Part shown: positions 22,981 to 32,954 of the stretch, in pieces
Layout: the number at the start of each line of letters is the position of its first letter
Numbering within the stretch: the first letter of the stretch is position 1
NCBI GenBank assembly: GCA_905221605.1
Contig: CAJNDS010001957.1
Coordinates: 43,242-107,241 of the forward strand
DNA from: Symbiodinium natans
Lineage: Eukaryota > Sar > Dinophyceae > Suessiales > Symbiodiniaceae
Reading direction: 5' to 3'
Length of the DNA stretch: 64,000 bases
Notes under the pieces: model-generated
The model's database searches: none
The model's input: the letters and a program-made list of their open reading frames with translations, nothing else
What the model was told of the DNA's origin: nothing
Translations under genes and position numbers: made by a program

Positions 22981-25900
22981 CTGTTCGAACGCAGCGCGAG
23001 GGCGATGAAGTGAGTCTCCCCATCGCCGATCTTGCAATTCGGAAGTGACACCTTCCTAAGGCTACTGTTGAAGTTCAGGCGCTTGACGAAAGAATCGAAG
23101 GTCAAGCTGTCTGGGAAAGCTCGTGGGCCATCGAGGATCGCTGTATCGCGTAGGCTCAGCCTGATTGTCGGCCCACTTTCTGCTTTGGACTGCCTGATGT
23201 GGATGGCGCTTTCCTTGGGCAAAACTTGTATCAACCAATGGCTGGATCGGTGGCTTGAACTTCTGAACTTAAGCTGAAAACAGAACAAAAAGCGACGCCA
23301 TGAACCCTTCATGCAAAACTTTTGGCAACTGTCCACTATGTGGATCTCCGCGATGTTGCTGTAGTGATGGAGAGCATCTGCCAAGATGTCCAGCTCCAGC
23401 ACAGTCAGGTTCGCAAAGTGCAAAGACGTACCTGAAAAGCATTGCAGTTCCGGTTGTACAAATTCCGGAGATTCAACAATCTCAAAGGTGCAACGGATGC
23501 AAAGTAGTATGCGCCCGAAAAAGTGGACCCTTCATTTTCGGGATGTGAGTACACGCCAAAAATGTATGTATGTAACAGTCTGTATGTGTATACATACATG
23601 CATACATACATACATACATACATACATACACACATACATGCATACCCTTTCAAGACCTCTGAAAGGTGTTGTATCCCCCAAAACAGTTTGAGGGCCCATG
23701 CCCGCTGTTTCCAACTGATGCGGGGTTCGTCTGGCACATGAAAGCCCTTGTGTCCCATAACCACCACAACCAGTACAGCACAGTGCCCGCTGGCATTGCC
23801 TTTTTTCGGGGAACGGGATGACAGCTGAAACTCAATGAGCGGCCATTCCTTCCACTCCTAGCCTGAACCCGTGCTGAAGTTGCGGAACCGGAAGACACAG
23901 TCCTCTCCAACTTCCGAGCTTGAGCCTCGTCAATCTGAATCTTAGCACAGCATTGAGCCCCTAAACCCCGAAACCCTAAACCCTAACCGCCTAAACCCTA
24001 AACTCAAGGCCTAGGCCGCCCCCCTACAGTTGGGCGCCGGCCTAAGCCCCTCGACCTCGATGACTCTCCTGAAATCTCCTGAAACCTTGTGCCCCTGGGC
24101 TGCTGGGCTCTTCCTGACACCCCTGACCTCAGCCTCCTCCGGGACCCTTCTGGGTAACACCCTGCAAACCTGCACTGAACTTCTGCGACCCCTAAACCCT
24201 AAACCCTAAACCCTAAATCCTAAACCCTAAACCCTAAACCCGGGACCCCTGCCTTCCCACAAGGTGAACCCTCTTGAAAGTTTCAAAACGGAAGAAGTTT
24301 TTAGAAGTGGACTGTTGCCTTGAGTTTAAGCCGAAACCCTAAAAGGACTAGGTTTGGGCGGCTTTGCCGCCTCGGACGGCGTGGGGTGGGAGAAAAGTGC
24401 TAAATGGCCTTCCACAGTCGGGCCAGAGCTGCTCTTCGCGCCAAACGAAGCTTTCGGGCTTGTTCCAAAGCCTCATCTTCACAGCATCTACGCCCTATCA
24501 CAGCAGACCCTAAGCCCTAAACCCAGAACCCCCCCCCCCACCCCCCCCCGCCCACACCCTGAGACACTGAGACTCCGACTCTGAGAGGCTTTGGCTGCAA
24601 AGGCATGCTGCTGGGCCTCTTCTCAGCATGGGAGTTGATCTTGGTTGGGGCGGCTTCGAGGTCCTTCTGTTGTACGAGTATCAGTTGGGATGTTCCCCCC
24701 TAGACAAACAGTCCTTAATGGGGATTATCGTAGGGGGCACTGTCATCCCTATTCAAGGACTGTTAGTATAAGGAGGAACATCCCAAAGTATCAGTTATAG
24801 GAATCCTAGGGCTTGCAATCACACTCAAGGGTGGGGACGTCTTGTCTGCTGCTGCAAGGCTTAGATCATCACTTTCGGGCCTAAAAACCCTAAACCCTAA
24901 ACCCTAAACCCTAAACCCTAAAACCTAAACCCACATGTGGTGTGAGACCCCGGAGTGCAGTACCAATAAAGAAGGTCAGCCTCCGTGTCCCGGATGAGGG
25001 CGGGGGGATTTTGTCGGCAACGCCCGTCACATACTCTGTTACAAGAATCTACCGTGCGAACCTGAACCGCCAAAAACTTGGGCTTGGGAGTTTGTGCCAG
25101 TGGGAGACAACCGTACAAGGAGCACCATGAAAGCTGCAACCCAAAGACACGGATCCAAACTTTCTTCATGCGTCGAGCCTTGATGAGGACTTCGATGTCA
25201 CTTCGGTGAGTGAACTTCACATCTCGCTTTGAGAGAAGTTTGCCTCGGCCATTAAAACTGGGGTAGGGTTCATGGTGCAGTGGCCTTTTTGCGGCCTCTT
25301 TCCCTTTGGGGCTTCTGTTATGCCTGGGGATTCTTGGGGAAACTTGTGGATCTTGATTCTTAGGGTATATGACAAAGAACACTGGAGGAGGCCACCAACC
25401 AGATTCAGGCTTAGGGGCTGTTGTTGTCCAAAGTGGTGAGGGCTTCACTACCCTTCTATCCCTTCTCATTTCAACACGACGTGGCCAAAAATCTCTTCAG
25501 CTGGGCCGGCTGGCTCATGCGGGAATCTTGTGCGTGAAACAGAGCTTACGCCAGAAATCAATCCAAGGAAGTCGAAGAAGCCGATGATGGCCACGGCTAT
25601 GAAAGCAATGTTCGATAAGCAATGTTGACATGGCACTGATAGCCTTGAGAACAGAGTGCCCTCTGGGACAGTGTGAAAATAAGCCAAGTTGCGGAAAAAA
25701 TCCGGAGGCAGGGGAGCTCGCTGATTCCAAAGGTGTTGGCCCTGCAGCCTTCCAGACTAAAGAAATTGAGGCTTCATTTGGCTGGAACAGTGCCCAAGTC
25801 CATAAATCTACGCCCCAATTTTCCCCCTGCTTTCATGCTTTCTCCTCCCTTCTGCTCCAACCCGGAGCGTTGGGGAGCTGGTTGGCCAGGGAGCTGCGCT

Positions 25901-27850
25901 AGCTCCACGAGGACGGATCCTTTCAAGCTCGACCATTGTAGCTCCGCAAGGCACCAACCGCCTTGATCTAGGGCTTAGGGATGCTTAGGGCGCACAGGGC
26001 TACTCTTGCGGGGTATATTCGAAAAAGCATCATTTTGGTTTCATTCTCTCAGGGTGTTTGGTTTAAGTCGTGAACGTTTCGGGGTTTCGTGAAGTGCGCT
26101 TACACGGCACTCCTATCGCCTTTTGCACAGAACCTGTCCAGCCAGTGCCTGGCCAAGAAGTATCGCAATGAAGCTACAGTTCTCGCAAGGCAAATGGAGG
26201 AAAGAGCGCCAATCAGGAAAGGAGAGCCGAGCCATCCTGCGTTAACATGAGCAAGTGCAAAAACTCTGAGCACGCCGCGCTTCAGATAAGGTGTGGAGTT
26301 CAGCTTCAGCTCTGCGATTGGTTGCTCGCGCACGGAGGCCAGCCCGCCAGTTTCAAAGTAAGCCAGAACCTCCTCTCATCGGAGCACAGTCATTGGGTCA
26401 AGCTAGCAGCTTATCGGGCTTGCGCCACCGAGGGTGGCGGTTGAAACAACACCAACAGCATCAGACTTACAGCTCTCGGAGGCGAGCTTTGAAATTCCTA
26501 GACATGACGATGGCGGACCAGAAGTACTGCCAGTGAAGCTCCAAGTTTCCGATGAAGACACCCTCCCCAAGCCCGAATCCTGAAAGCCAAGCTCCCTCAA
26601 GACAGACATGGACCTTGGAAAGAGGGCTACTTTGGGCTACTCATAGACGATTGCCTTATCGGAGGGCAGATTCGTCCTTGTCGACCTTCAATTGATCAGG
26701 CGTCATTTCCTGTATGACCAAGGTGTGGGCCCAATCCTGGGTGCCAGTGTAGGATTTGGGGACTTGCCCAGCGCTGATACCCCAAACGTCCCTTAAACAT
26801 GTTCTCGGTAGTCCCCAGAATTCAGAAGTTGAGTACCCCAGAATGAAAGGTAGGGTATCGGCCTTCAGGTCGGGTGCAGCAATTCTGAAGCGTGACTTGA
26901 TGCCTCTTCCTGTGGGTCACAACAAGACGCTTTGCAATCCGCCGACCGTGCCGTTGAAGCTGGTCTGGAAAGACGAAGAGTTTTTGAGGGCTTTCATTTC
27001 AAAGGCCCCTGGCCCCCCCCCTTTGGCACCCCCCCCCCACCCCATGACCACCAACCCCCCGCCCCCCCCCCCCCCCCCCCGCACGGTCCGCTTGGCTCAA
27101 AGGTCCTGGCCCCCCCGCCTTGGGCAACCCTGGGTGGACGCGGCGCCAGCCCTTAAATAACATTGCGTGGGTGACACTTCGGAAATCAAAAATGTGGTAC
27201 CGGCAAAAAGACCCAGAGTCGTGGGCATAGAGGATGTGCATGCTTTTCATGGTCCTTCAGCGACCGCACTGGAGTCGTGTACTGGAACTACACGAACGCA
27301 AAGACAAGGACCCTCAACCGAATCCTAGAAACCCGACCAGAGCAACCGCACCTGAAATGACAATACCGATTCACCGAGAATACCCTTCCAAATTACATAC
27401 AGAACTCCTAAGCTCGATATGACTTTTGCAGGTCTTCCACTTCCTAATGCTTTCCTAAAAGGAGCAGGAGCCAGACCAGCTTACACAAACACAACAACGC
27501 GTCTTTCGGTCCTTTGGAAGCTCTTCTGCTGGTGGGGCGTTGTTCGCCTAAATTGGTGGACGGACACGTAGTCGAAGAAGACTGCAAAGACGAGGCCCTT
27601 GCTCCACGCATCCTCTAATGAGTCTACGATGAAGTTCAGCTGGAAGTTCCAGGGGTCTGGGTGCTGTTGCGCTTCCCAGCCGTGTGAAACGGCAATGACT
27701 CTCTGCTTCAACGGCCGTCGATGCATCTCGCAAGCCCAGTCCAGGACCTGTGCTTCGGCTCAGTGACACTTTTGGTGCCCGTTAAAACTGTGAGTTGCTT
27801 CTGCACCCCAAGGCAGTGATTCCGCCTCGCCTCCTTGTGGCTCACCAAAG
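22981..27850 (-). CDS. Multi-exon SHGWE / THRSD / leucine-rich-repeat protein gene (partial)
   Basis: Several minus-strand pieces occur in the order I expect for a protein family I associate with dinoflagellates, though I cannot name a database entry. An exon ending at 27846 joins in phase, across a GT-AG intron, to 27747-27512, which encodes RVIAVSHGWEAQQHPDPW and FFDYVSVHQF. That joins 27254-27213, encoding MKSMHILYAHDSG, through a 257-base GA-AG intron. The stretch about 26363-26276 encodes VREQPIAELKLNSTPYLKRG. The stretch about 25260-25165 encodes KRDVKFTHRSDIEVLIKAR. Exon 23431-23327 encodes NLTVLELDILADALHHYSN, and about 23260-22981 encodes RNI-type leucine-rich repeats (SLRKVSLPNCKIGDG). 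A hydrophobic stretch (IAFIAVAIIGFFDFLGLI) near 25560-25620 may be a membrane segment or lie outside the exons. The 5' end may lie among the membrane-protein pieces at 28-34 kb. The catalytic role, if any, is unknown; LRRs suggest protein binding. Exons between those listed are missing from my reconstruction. Confidence 0.7.
23591..23646. repeat. (CATA)n microsatellite
   Basis: Tetranucleotide CATA/CATG run lying between LRR-gene exons on the minus strand. The Tyr/His-rich open frames across it are artefacts of the repeat. Confidence 0.9.
23957..24003 (+). repeat. Degenerate telomere-like tract
   Basis: CCCTAAA copies mixed with CCCCTAAACCCCGAAA and CCCTAACCG variants. Confidence 0.75.
24189..24241 (+). 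repeat. Interstitial telomere-like array (CCCTAAA)n
   Basis: Seven to eight CCCTAAA heptamers with one CCTAAAT interruption. An additional remnant of two heptamers lies near 24508-24525 beside a C-rich tract (24529-24553). Confidence 0.9.
24677..24794. mobile_element. hAT-like MITE with 8-bp target duplication
   Basis: A 102-base element (24685-24786) is almost entirely two arms of an imperfect inverted repeat. The left arm starts TTGGGATGTTCC and includes AACAGTCCTT. The right arm, read on the other strand, also starts TTGGGATGTTCC and includes AACAGTCCTT, with about forty matching positions and few mismatches. It is flanked on both sides by the 8-base direct repeat AGTATCAG (24677-24684 and 24787-24794). 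Eight-base duplications are characteristic of hAT-superfamily insertion (established), so assignment to hAT is an inference. No transposase is encoded; it would have to be mobilised in trans. Confidence 0.75.
24887..24932 (+). repeat. Interstitial telomere-like array (CCCTAAA)n
   Basis: About six heptamers, slightly degenerate at the right end. Confidence 0.9.
27012..27080. repeat. C-rich tracts
   Basis: Several poly-C runs, the longest (27062-27080) nineteen C, inside the intron that follows the MHILYAHD exon of the minus-strand gene. Confidence 0.85.
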
Positions 27851-27999
27851 CCTTCTTGCCTGAAGCTGTCCTCCGCCGTTGCGCTTCTTGCCTTCGGGAG
27901 GCTTCAGAGATCGCGCTTTTGCTTGCGGTGATCTGCACCGTACTTACAAGCCCCGAAACCGTGAAAGCCCTGGTCAGCCAAAATCACCTGCAGCTTAGT

Positions 28000-28372
28000 G
28001 GGTTGCACAAGTCGTAGGCAGCAAGCAGCACGGGCTGAAGTAGCTGTGGCCGTGATTGGTCACCAGTAGGAGGGCAACAATACTTCGAACAACTTGAACA
28101 GAAGTAGCAATGCGCTTCGCAACAATATCATGTAAAGGCGACACAACCGCCAACACCCACCAGCAGCACCCACAACAACACCGGCCACAGAAAAGATTGG
28201 CCACCATGCCGAGAGGTGAGTTGTGTGCGAGCAGCAGGCAGATCCATGAGCCCATGATGCCTTCGCGGTAAGCCCTCCTCAGCCTCCTTGAGCTCTTTGA
28301 GGTATTCAAAGCGAACGAGGCGAATGTCCTTAAAGCTTGCATTGGAAGGGATTTCAGCTCATGCTCAGCCAA
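28000..28372 (-). CDS. Putative membrane-protein exon(s)
   Basis: A 125-codon minus-strand frame contains a Cys/Trp-rich hydrophobic run (CCCGCCWWVLAVVS) and a second hydrophobic run (VVRSIVALLLV) about 20 residues later, compatible with membrane segments. It lies just upstream, same strand, of the SHGWE exons and may be part of that gene's amino-terminal region. No family recognised, and exon ends were not resolved. Confidence 0.35.
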
Positions 28373-28379
28373 AGAACGG

Positions 28380-29708
28380 TCCAGTCTAGATCTAGCGGAT
28401 AAGGAATTTCTGGACCGGAAAGCTTAAGTGACCACTCCACGTCACAGCCTGAGGAAAATGAGGAGTGCCCCTATGTAGCGCTCAACAGAATTAGTAAATT
28501 TCTTAAGGCGAACCCCAAAACAATTGGAGAAGCCACTCACATAGGCACCTCGCCTTTTCTTTCAGCACGGCATCTGCTCAGGTTCGCGGTTGCGGTAAGA
28601 GCCGGTCGGGCTAGTCATGGCGAGTTCGCGCGCGTCGCTTTTCTGAGTGTTCCAAGATCTTCCAGAGATCCTTTGCTCATATTTGCAAGTGAGCCTCCAA
28701 AAGCCTCATTTTCACCGACGTGGTTTGCGGGAGCTTTGGCAAAAGAGGAAAAGGGGCTCAGAGGCGCCTTCCCCCCCCCTCCTTAAATTTTGTGGCCCAA
28801 ATTCGCCTAGGGGAAGAGCAGTCCGATGCTGTGGGCTGGCCTGCCCGAGGCCAAAAAAGTGTCCCGAGCCGCCCCCTGACCCCCCCTGCAGCCAAAACAA
28901 GGCTCAAAATGCCATCCAGCCTAGCCAGGCTTCTTGGCAACCAAGTTTCACTTCGCAACAAGCACAGGAGCACAAACAACAAGTGCGACATTGGCAAGGC
29001 TAATCCAGGCAAACTAGGCATCAGGGGTCCTCCAGCAAGCATATACATCCCCCAAGCTCACGTACGCTGCTGGGGCAAGGCTTCGGGTTTAGGGGTCAGC
29101 TCCTCTTCGGCGTCTTTTCCCCGACCGAGGGTTCTCCAAATCTGCAATCCGAAGTGCGCCGCTTGAACCGCTGACGTGCGCGGCCGGCCCGGTTGCCGAG
29201 ACGGCGCGCGCAAACATTTACACTTATCAGGTTTTGGGGTTTACTAGCTTTCTCACCATGTCCTCGGGTTTAGAGTTTCTCGCTCACATCAACCGTACTT
29301 GCTTCTTTCCCAAAACTCTAGGGTTGGGTATTCTCCTCTGGAAACGTCTCTGGATTACTCTTAGGCACACTGAGAAACAAGAGTCAAAGAAGCCATGTTG
29401 GGCCCTCGTCAACGTGCTCCTACCTTTGCTACTCACGGGTTCGGGCCTTGGGTTTGCCACTCAACATCTCCTTTTGGAACGCCTTTTGGCGCAAGCTTCC
29501 CAGAGCAAGCTTCCCTTGAACAACCGTGCAGCCTCGACCCTTAGACCTGGCAGGTGCTGAGAAATACGGCCCCGAAAGATGCAGAGGGCCAAGCCGAGTC
29601 ACCGCATCCACCAAATACTTTGCAAGGCCGCGTGGGTCCAGCAGGCCATTCCTTCACATGCATTGTCAAAGGCAGAGGGAGAATTTGGCGCAAGCATAGC
29701 GAAAGGTT
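28380..29708. other. No gene recognised
   Basis: Short frames on both strands and a poly-C tract near 28770-28780. I cannot support a feature here. Confidence 0.35.
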
Positions 29709-29763
29709 TCAAGAAAAATAAAACAAGTAGCACATCACAACCATTGGTTCAAACAAAAAAAAC

Positions 29764-30192
29764 TTCTCGGAAAGATCCAGACTCCTCGACAGAGGCTGCA
29801 CAACTTTGCGGTTGTAGACCCTTTGTGCCACCACGAAGCACACGACCAGACCGACAACCTGAAATGGACTGCACAGTTCGAGGAGAGAGGATCGGCAGTT
29901 GGCTGTTGGTATGCTGAAGAAAGTCTCAGCATAAAAGCAGAAAGCTCTCTTACCAGGAGTCCAAGTAACGCCGCTCGGCACAGCGAAATAACTGGCGAAG
30001 ACAGACGTCTCGTGCACGGAATCTCGAAGATGTTTAAAGTCCTGGTAGTCGTTGTAAATGTTCAGGAGCTTCTTGGAGAAGAGCAGCAACGAGATGGCAA
30101 AACCAACCACTGTAGACATCAGCGCGCACATCACGGAAATCAGCATAAACTTTGTGTCACATCGGCAGATTCCGATCGGGCTGACCAGCCAC
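29764..30192 (-). CDS. Putative multi-pass membrane-protein exons
   Basis: An acceptor (ATTCGTCCAG) at 30193 opens an exon running to a consensus donor (GTAAGAG) at 29953. It encodes CDTKFMLISVMCALMS followed by TVVGFAISLLLF, i.e. one or two membrane segments, then a polar segment with YNDYQDF. A second exon starts after TCCATTTCAG at 29859 and encodes VVGLVVCFVVAQRVYNRK, another hydrophobic segment followed by basic residues. The two do not join in phase with the donor I prefer, so a further small exon or another donor is implied. No family recognised. It belongs to the minus-strand block between the kelch gene and the SHGWE gene. Confidence 0.4.
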
Positions 30193-30289
30193 CTGGACGA
30201 ATATCCAAAAGAGGTGAGTGTTATCATATGTAGTTCAGAACCCAGCACCCGCCTGCAAACGATGTTCATGACGTGAAACCAACCCCCCT

Positions 30290-31083
30290 TGAGAAACTCT
30301 GCATTCGTTCAAGCCAAAAGGCTTCATGTGTGGGTGCGGCATTTTTGCGGGTGCTGCCCGATTAGAAGGGCTGGAGGGTTAGATTTGCAGGCTCCTGTGC
30401 ATGGTCTTTTGCGGCGTCTCTCCGTTCAGTTCATTCTAGTTCAAGGTTGGGATAATATTGAAAATTTAAATCTAATCTAAAATGGTACCCAGCTATGACG
30501 AAGCATTTGGGTGGTGGGAGCCATGGCCAATCAGCAGGATGACTCTGCGACGGCAGAAAGAGGCTAAACCCTCGCAAAGAACCAGCAACAAGCTGGCAGT
30601 GTCAGAGGACTTCACACGTGAACTTTGTTGAAAGGGCAATCAATGAATCAAACCCTCCGTGCCAATGAAGGAGCTCGATGAAGGTGCAGAGTTTGGGTGC
30701 GTAGGGAGCAGAGGCACGCAGGGAATCTAGGTGCAAGCCGAAGCAGCCCGATCCTAGCCAAATTGCGCAAGCCACCTCACTTGCGGCAACTTGCGCGTTT
30801 GATAGCTTACAAGGTTAAGGCCACCTGGGTAAGGCTCATTATTTCTGCGGTTCTACCGCGCAAAATATCAGGATCTTGATTGCAACACAAGGTCTTCAAC
30901 AAGGAATCCAGTACAGTATGTTGGAGAATAGCCCGTGTAGCCCTTTGAACCCTTTTCAGGATCAACTTCCCACCTCAATCCGAGTTTGAGGAGGCGAAGC
31001 TCTCCGCTTGCAAGCAGCCAAGCACCAATCACTGAGCAGCACCTCCCGACCAGGACGCATCAAGGATCTACGGCTTTACAACT
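30290..31083. other. No gene recognised
   Basis: Only short frames; nothing supportable. Confidence 0.35.
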
Positions 31084-31289
31084 TTACGTCCCCGGACTTT
31101 TCTTGAAATCATGTGCCTTACTTTCATGCCCCTCATGTTGAATGGGGATGGGATGAAGAGCTAATTGGAAGCGACCCAGTCCCGCTGCGAAGCAGGGCAC
31201 AGGGAGCACAGCGTCCACACCGCCACGAAAAGAAAGTCGGCGTGGATCCTTGGCGTGAGGACTTGGTTCCTGCAGCGGACCTTGTACCT

Positions 31290-31417
31290 TTCGGAGGGTC
31301 CACGCACCGATTTGCAAAAGCAGGCAATGTAGCGCCTGAAGCAGTTTTCATCATCAGCAGAACAATTGCTTTCATCAATGCTATGGTTCTTGTTATCACT
31401 ATCCTATGTTCACTCAA
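31290..31417 (-). CDS. Candidate exon of a membrane or secreted protein
   Basis: The minus-strand frame encodes a hydrophobic stretch (TIALMKAIVLLMM) and then, after the internal acceptor ACTGCTTCAG, the segment ATLPAFANRCVDPPK ending at a GTACAAG donor. The shorter acceptor-to-donor exon would be about 31346-31290. No family recognised. Confidence 0.25.
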
Positions 31418-31712
31418 TAAGCCGCAACTCCACGAGCATGCCGAGCTGCGACTCTGGTTCTGTTTCTGCCGTCCACCTTCGCGGGGATTTCGGGGTTACT
31501 GGGATTTCTTCGGATCTAGAAGCCTGTAACAGCGCGTGGTGAGATGCAACTCTCGATGGAGCACAAATTCTGCATGATTTCGGGGCCATGATGGGTTCTT
31601 TGGTTCTTTCTGCAGGCTTCAATAACCTTTCCAATCATACGACCTCCGGCTCTGCAAACTTGGCTTCTTAGGCGCACACATGAACTCACTGCAGCGGCGG
31701 AAGCGCAGGCTT

Positions 31713-31836
31713 GGGGGGCGGGGGGGGGGGGGGGGGGGGGGGGGGGGCAAGATTGTATGTATGTAGGTAAGAATGTATGTATGTATGTATGTATGTATGT
31801 ATGTATGTATGTATGTATGTATGTGTGTATGTGTGC
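31713..31836. repeat. Poly-G tract followed by (ATGT)n microsatellite
   Basis: About 35 near-consecutive G residues (31713-31747), then an ATGT tetranucleotide run (about 31773-31836). Open frames with Gly, Pro or Tyr/His runs across it are artefacts. Confidence 0.9.
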
Positions 31837-32377
31837 ATGGTATCTCATACACATTGCATGCCCAGTGAATGCATATGCTGAAACAAAGCCAAGGCACGTC
31901 TCCTCGCAGGTGCAAGCTGGCATTTTGCACTCCCACAGTACCAGCACTTCTGTGACATCACCTGCAAAATGCGAGGGATCTGAGACGCAAAGCTGGCTGC
32001 GTCAAGAATGGAGCCACTCAAGAGCTACCTCGGGCTTCACCAGGGAGTGATTGTAAGGGTAGAAGCTGACTGACGCGAGTCGGCCATGTTGACCAACTGT
32101 GCCCCAAACATTACGACTGTCAAGTGCATCAGCTGCATCAGCTAAAACACCCATCAGCACACCCTTGGCAGCTGGCCCGCATCAGGTACTCACAACGGAC
32201 GGTAGAAAGCTCACTGAACATACGAGAATCCTATGTCAAAAATCGCATAGTAGGGCATCCAGAGCCTCCGGTGGCAAGAGCGAAGAGAGCGAAGGCGCTG
32301 TCGAAAAAGACACGCAAACTCTTGACAGAAAGAATTACCCCAAGCAGTGAACTCCCAGCTTGTTCAAGAAAACTCAC

Positions 32378-32468
32378 CCTTGGACCCATCCAGAAACATT
32401 GCGCACAATTCGCAAGCACGACTTTCTCAAAAAACATCAAAAAAACTGGCGCCTTTGCGTCAAGGCCG
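32378..32468 (-). CDS. Candidate 91-nt exon, family unknown
   Basis: An acceptor (CCATTCTTCAG) at 32469 and a consensus donor (AGG followed by GTGAGTTTTC) at 32377 bound an open stretch with hydrophobic and Cys-rich character (VVLANCAQCFWMGPR at its end). It lies downstream of the last recognised kelch exon on the same strand and may be a further exon of that gene. I do not recognise the sequence. Confidence 0.35.
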
Positions 32469-32954
32469 CTGAAGAATGGTTTGCGCAGTTCCGATTCCAG
32501 ACGCGTGCAGTTTTCTGATAGTGCCACGGCGCTGTGTCTATACTACATGATCAAGCTTCCCCTTCGTTGCACGTGCTTCAAAAAAGAGCTCGTGCAGCAA
32601 AGGTCTCCGACGGATTGTGAAGTGTGCTCTTTCTGACGGGCCGCCCCTAACGCAACACAAACTCGAAAACAAAGTAGCTTCTGTAATCTTCGAGAACCTT
32701 ATCTTCATGCAAAATCTTGCCGGAACCAGGCGTTACACGTCGAAAGCTTCTGCAAGTCTCATGTCAGCAGTTCCGCTGGACAAGCCCTTAAGCCCAGGTC
32801 GACTGCAATAAGCTCTGAATTGCAATCTCCCTTGGGGCCTTCCCGGGCACGAAGCCCTTGAAGCCACAACCTTAGCTCCCAAGGATACGAAAAAAAAGCT
32901 CCTCATGCACGTTTTCCGTGCAAAGCCCGGCATGAAAGCAGAAGCCTCTGCTAC

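Noticed and set aside
26237-26275. A 39-base GC-AG intron after the LKRG segment of the SHGWE gene
   Set aside because: Removing it restores RGW, as I expect in the family, but 39 bases is too short to accept without transcripts and the frame is open either way.
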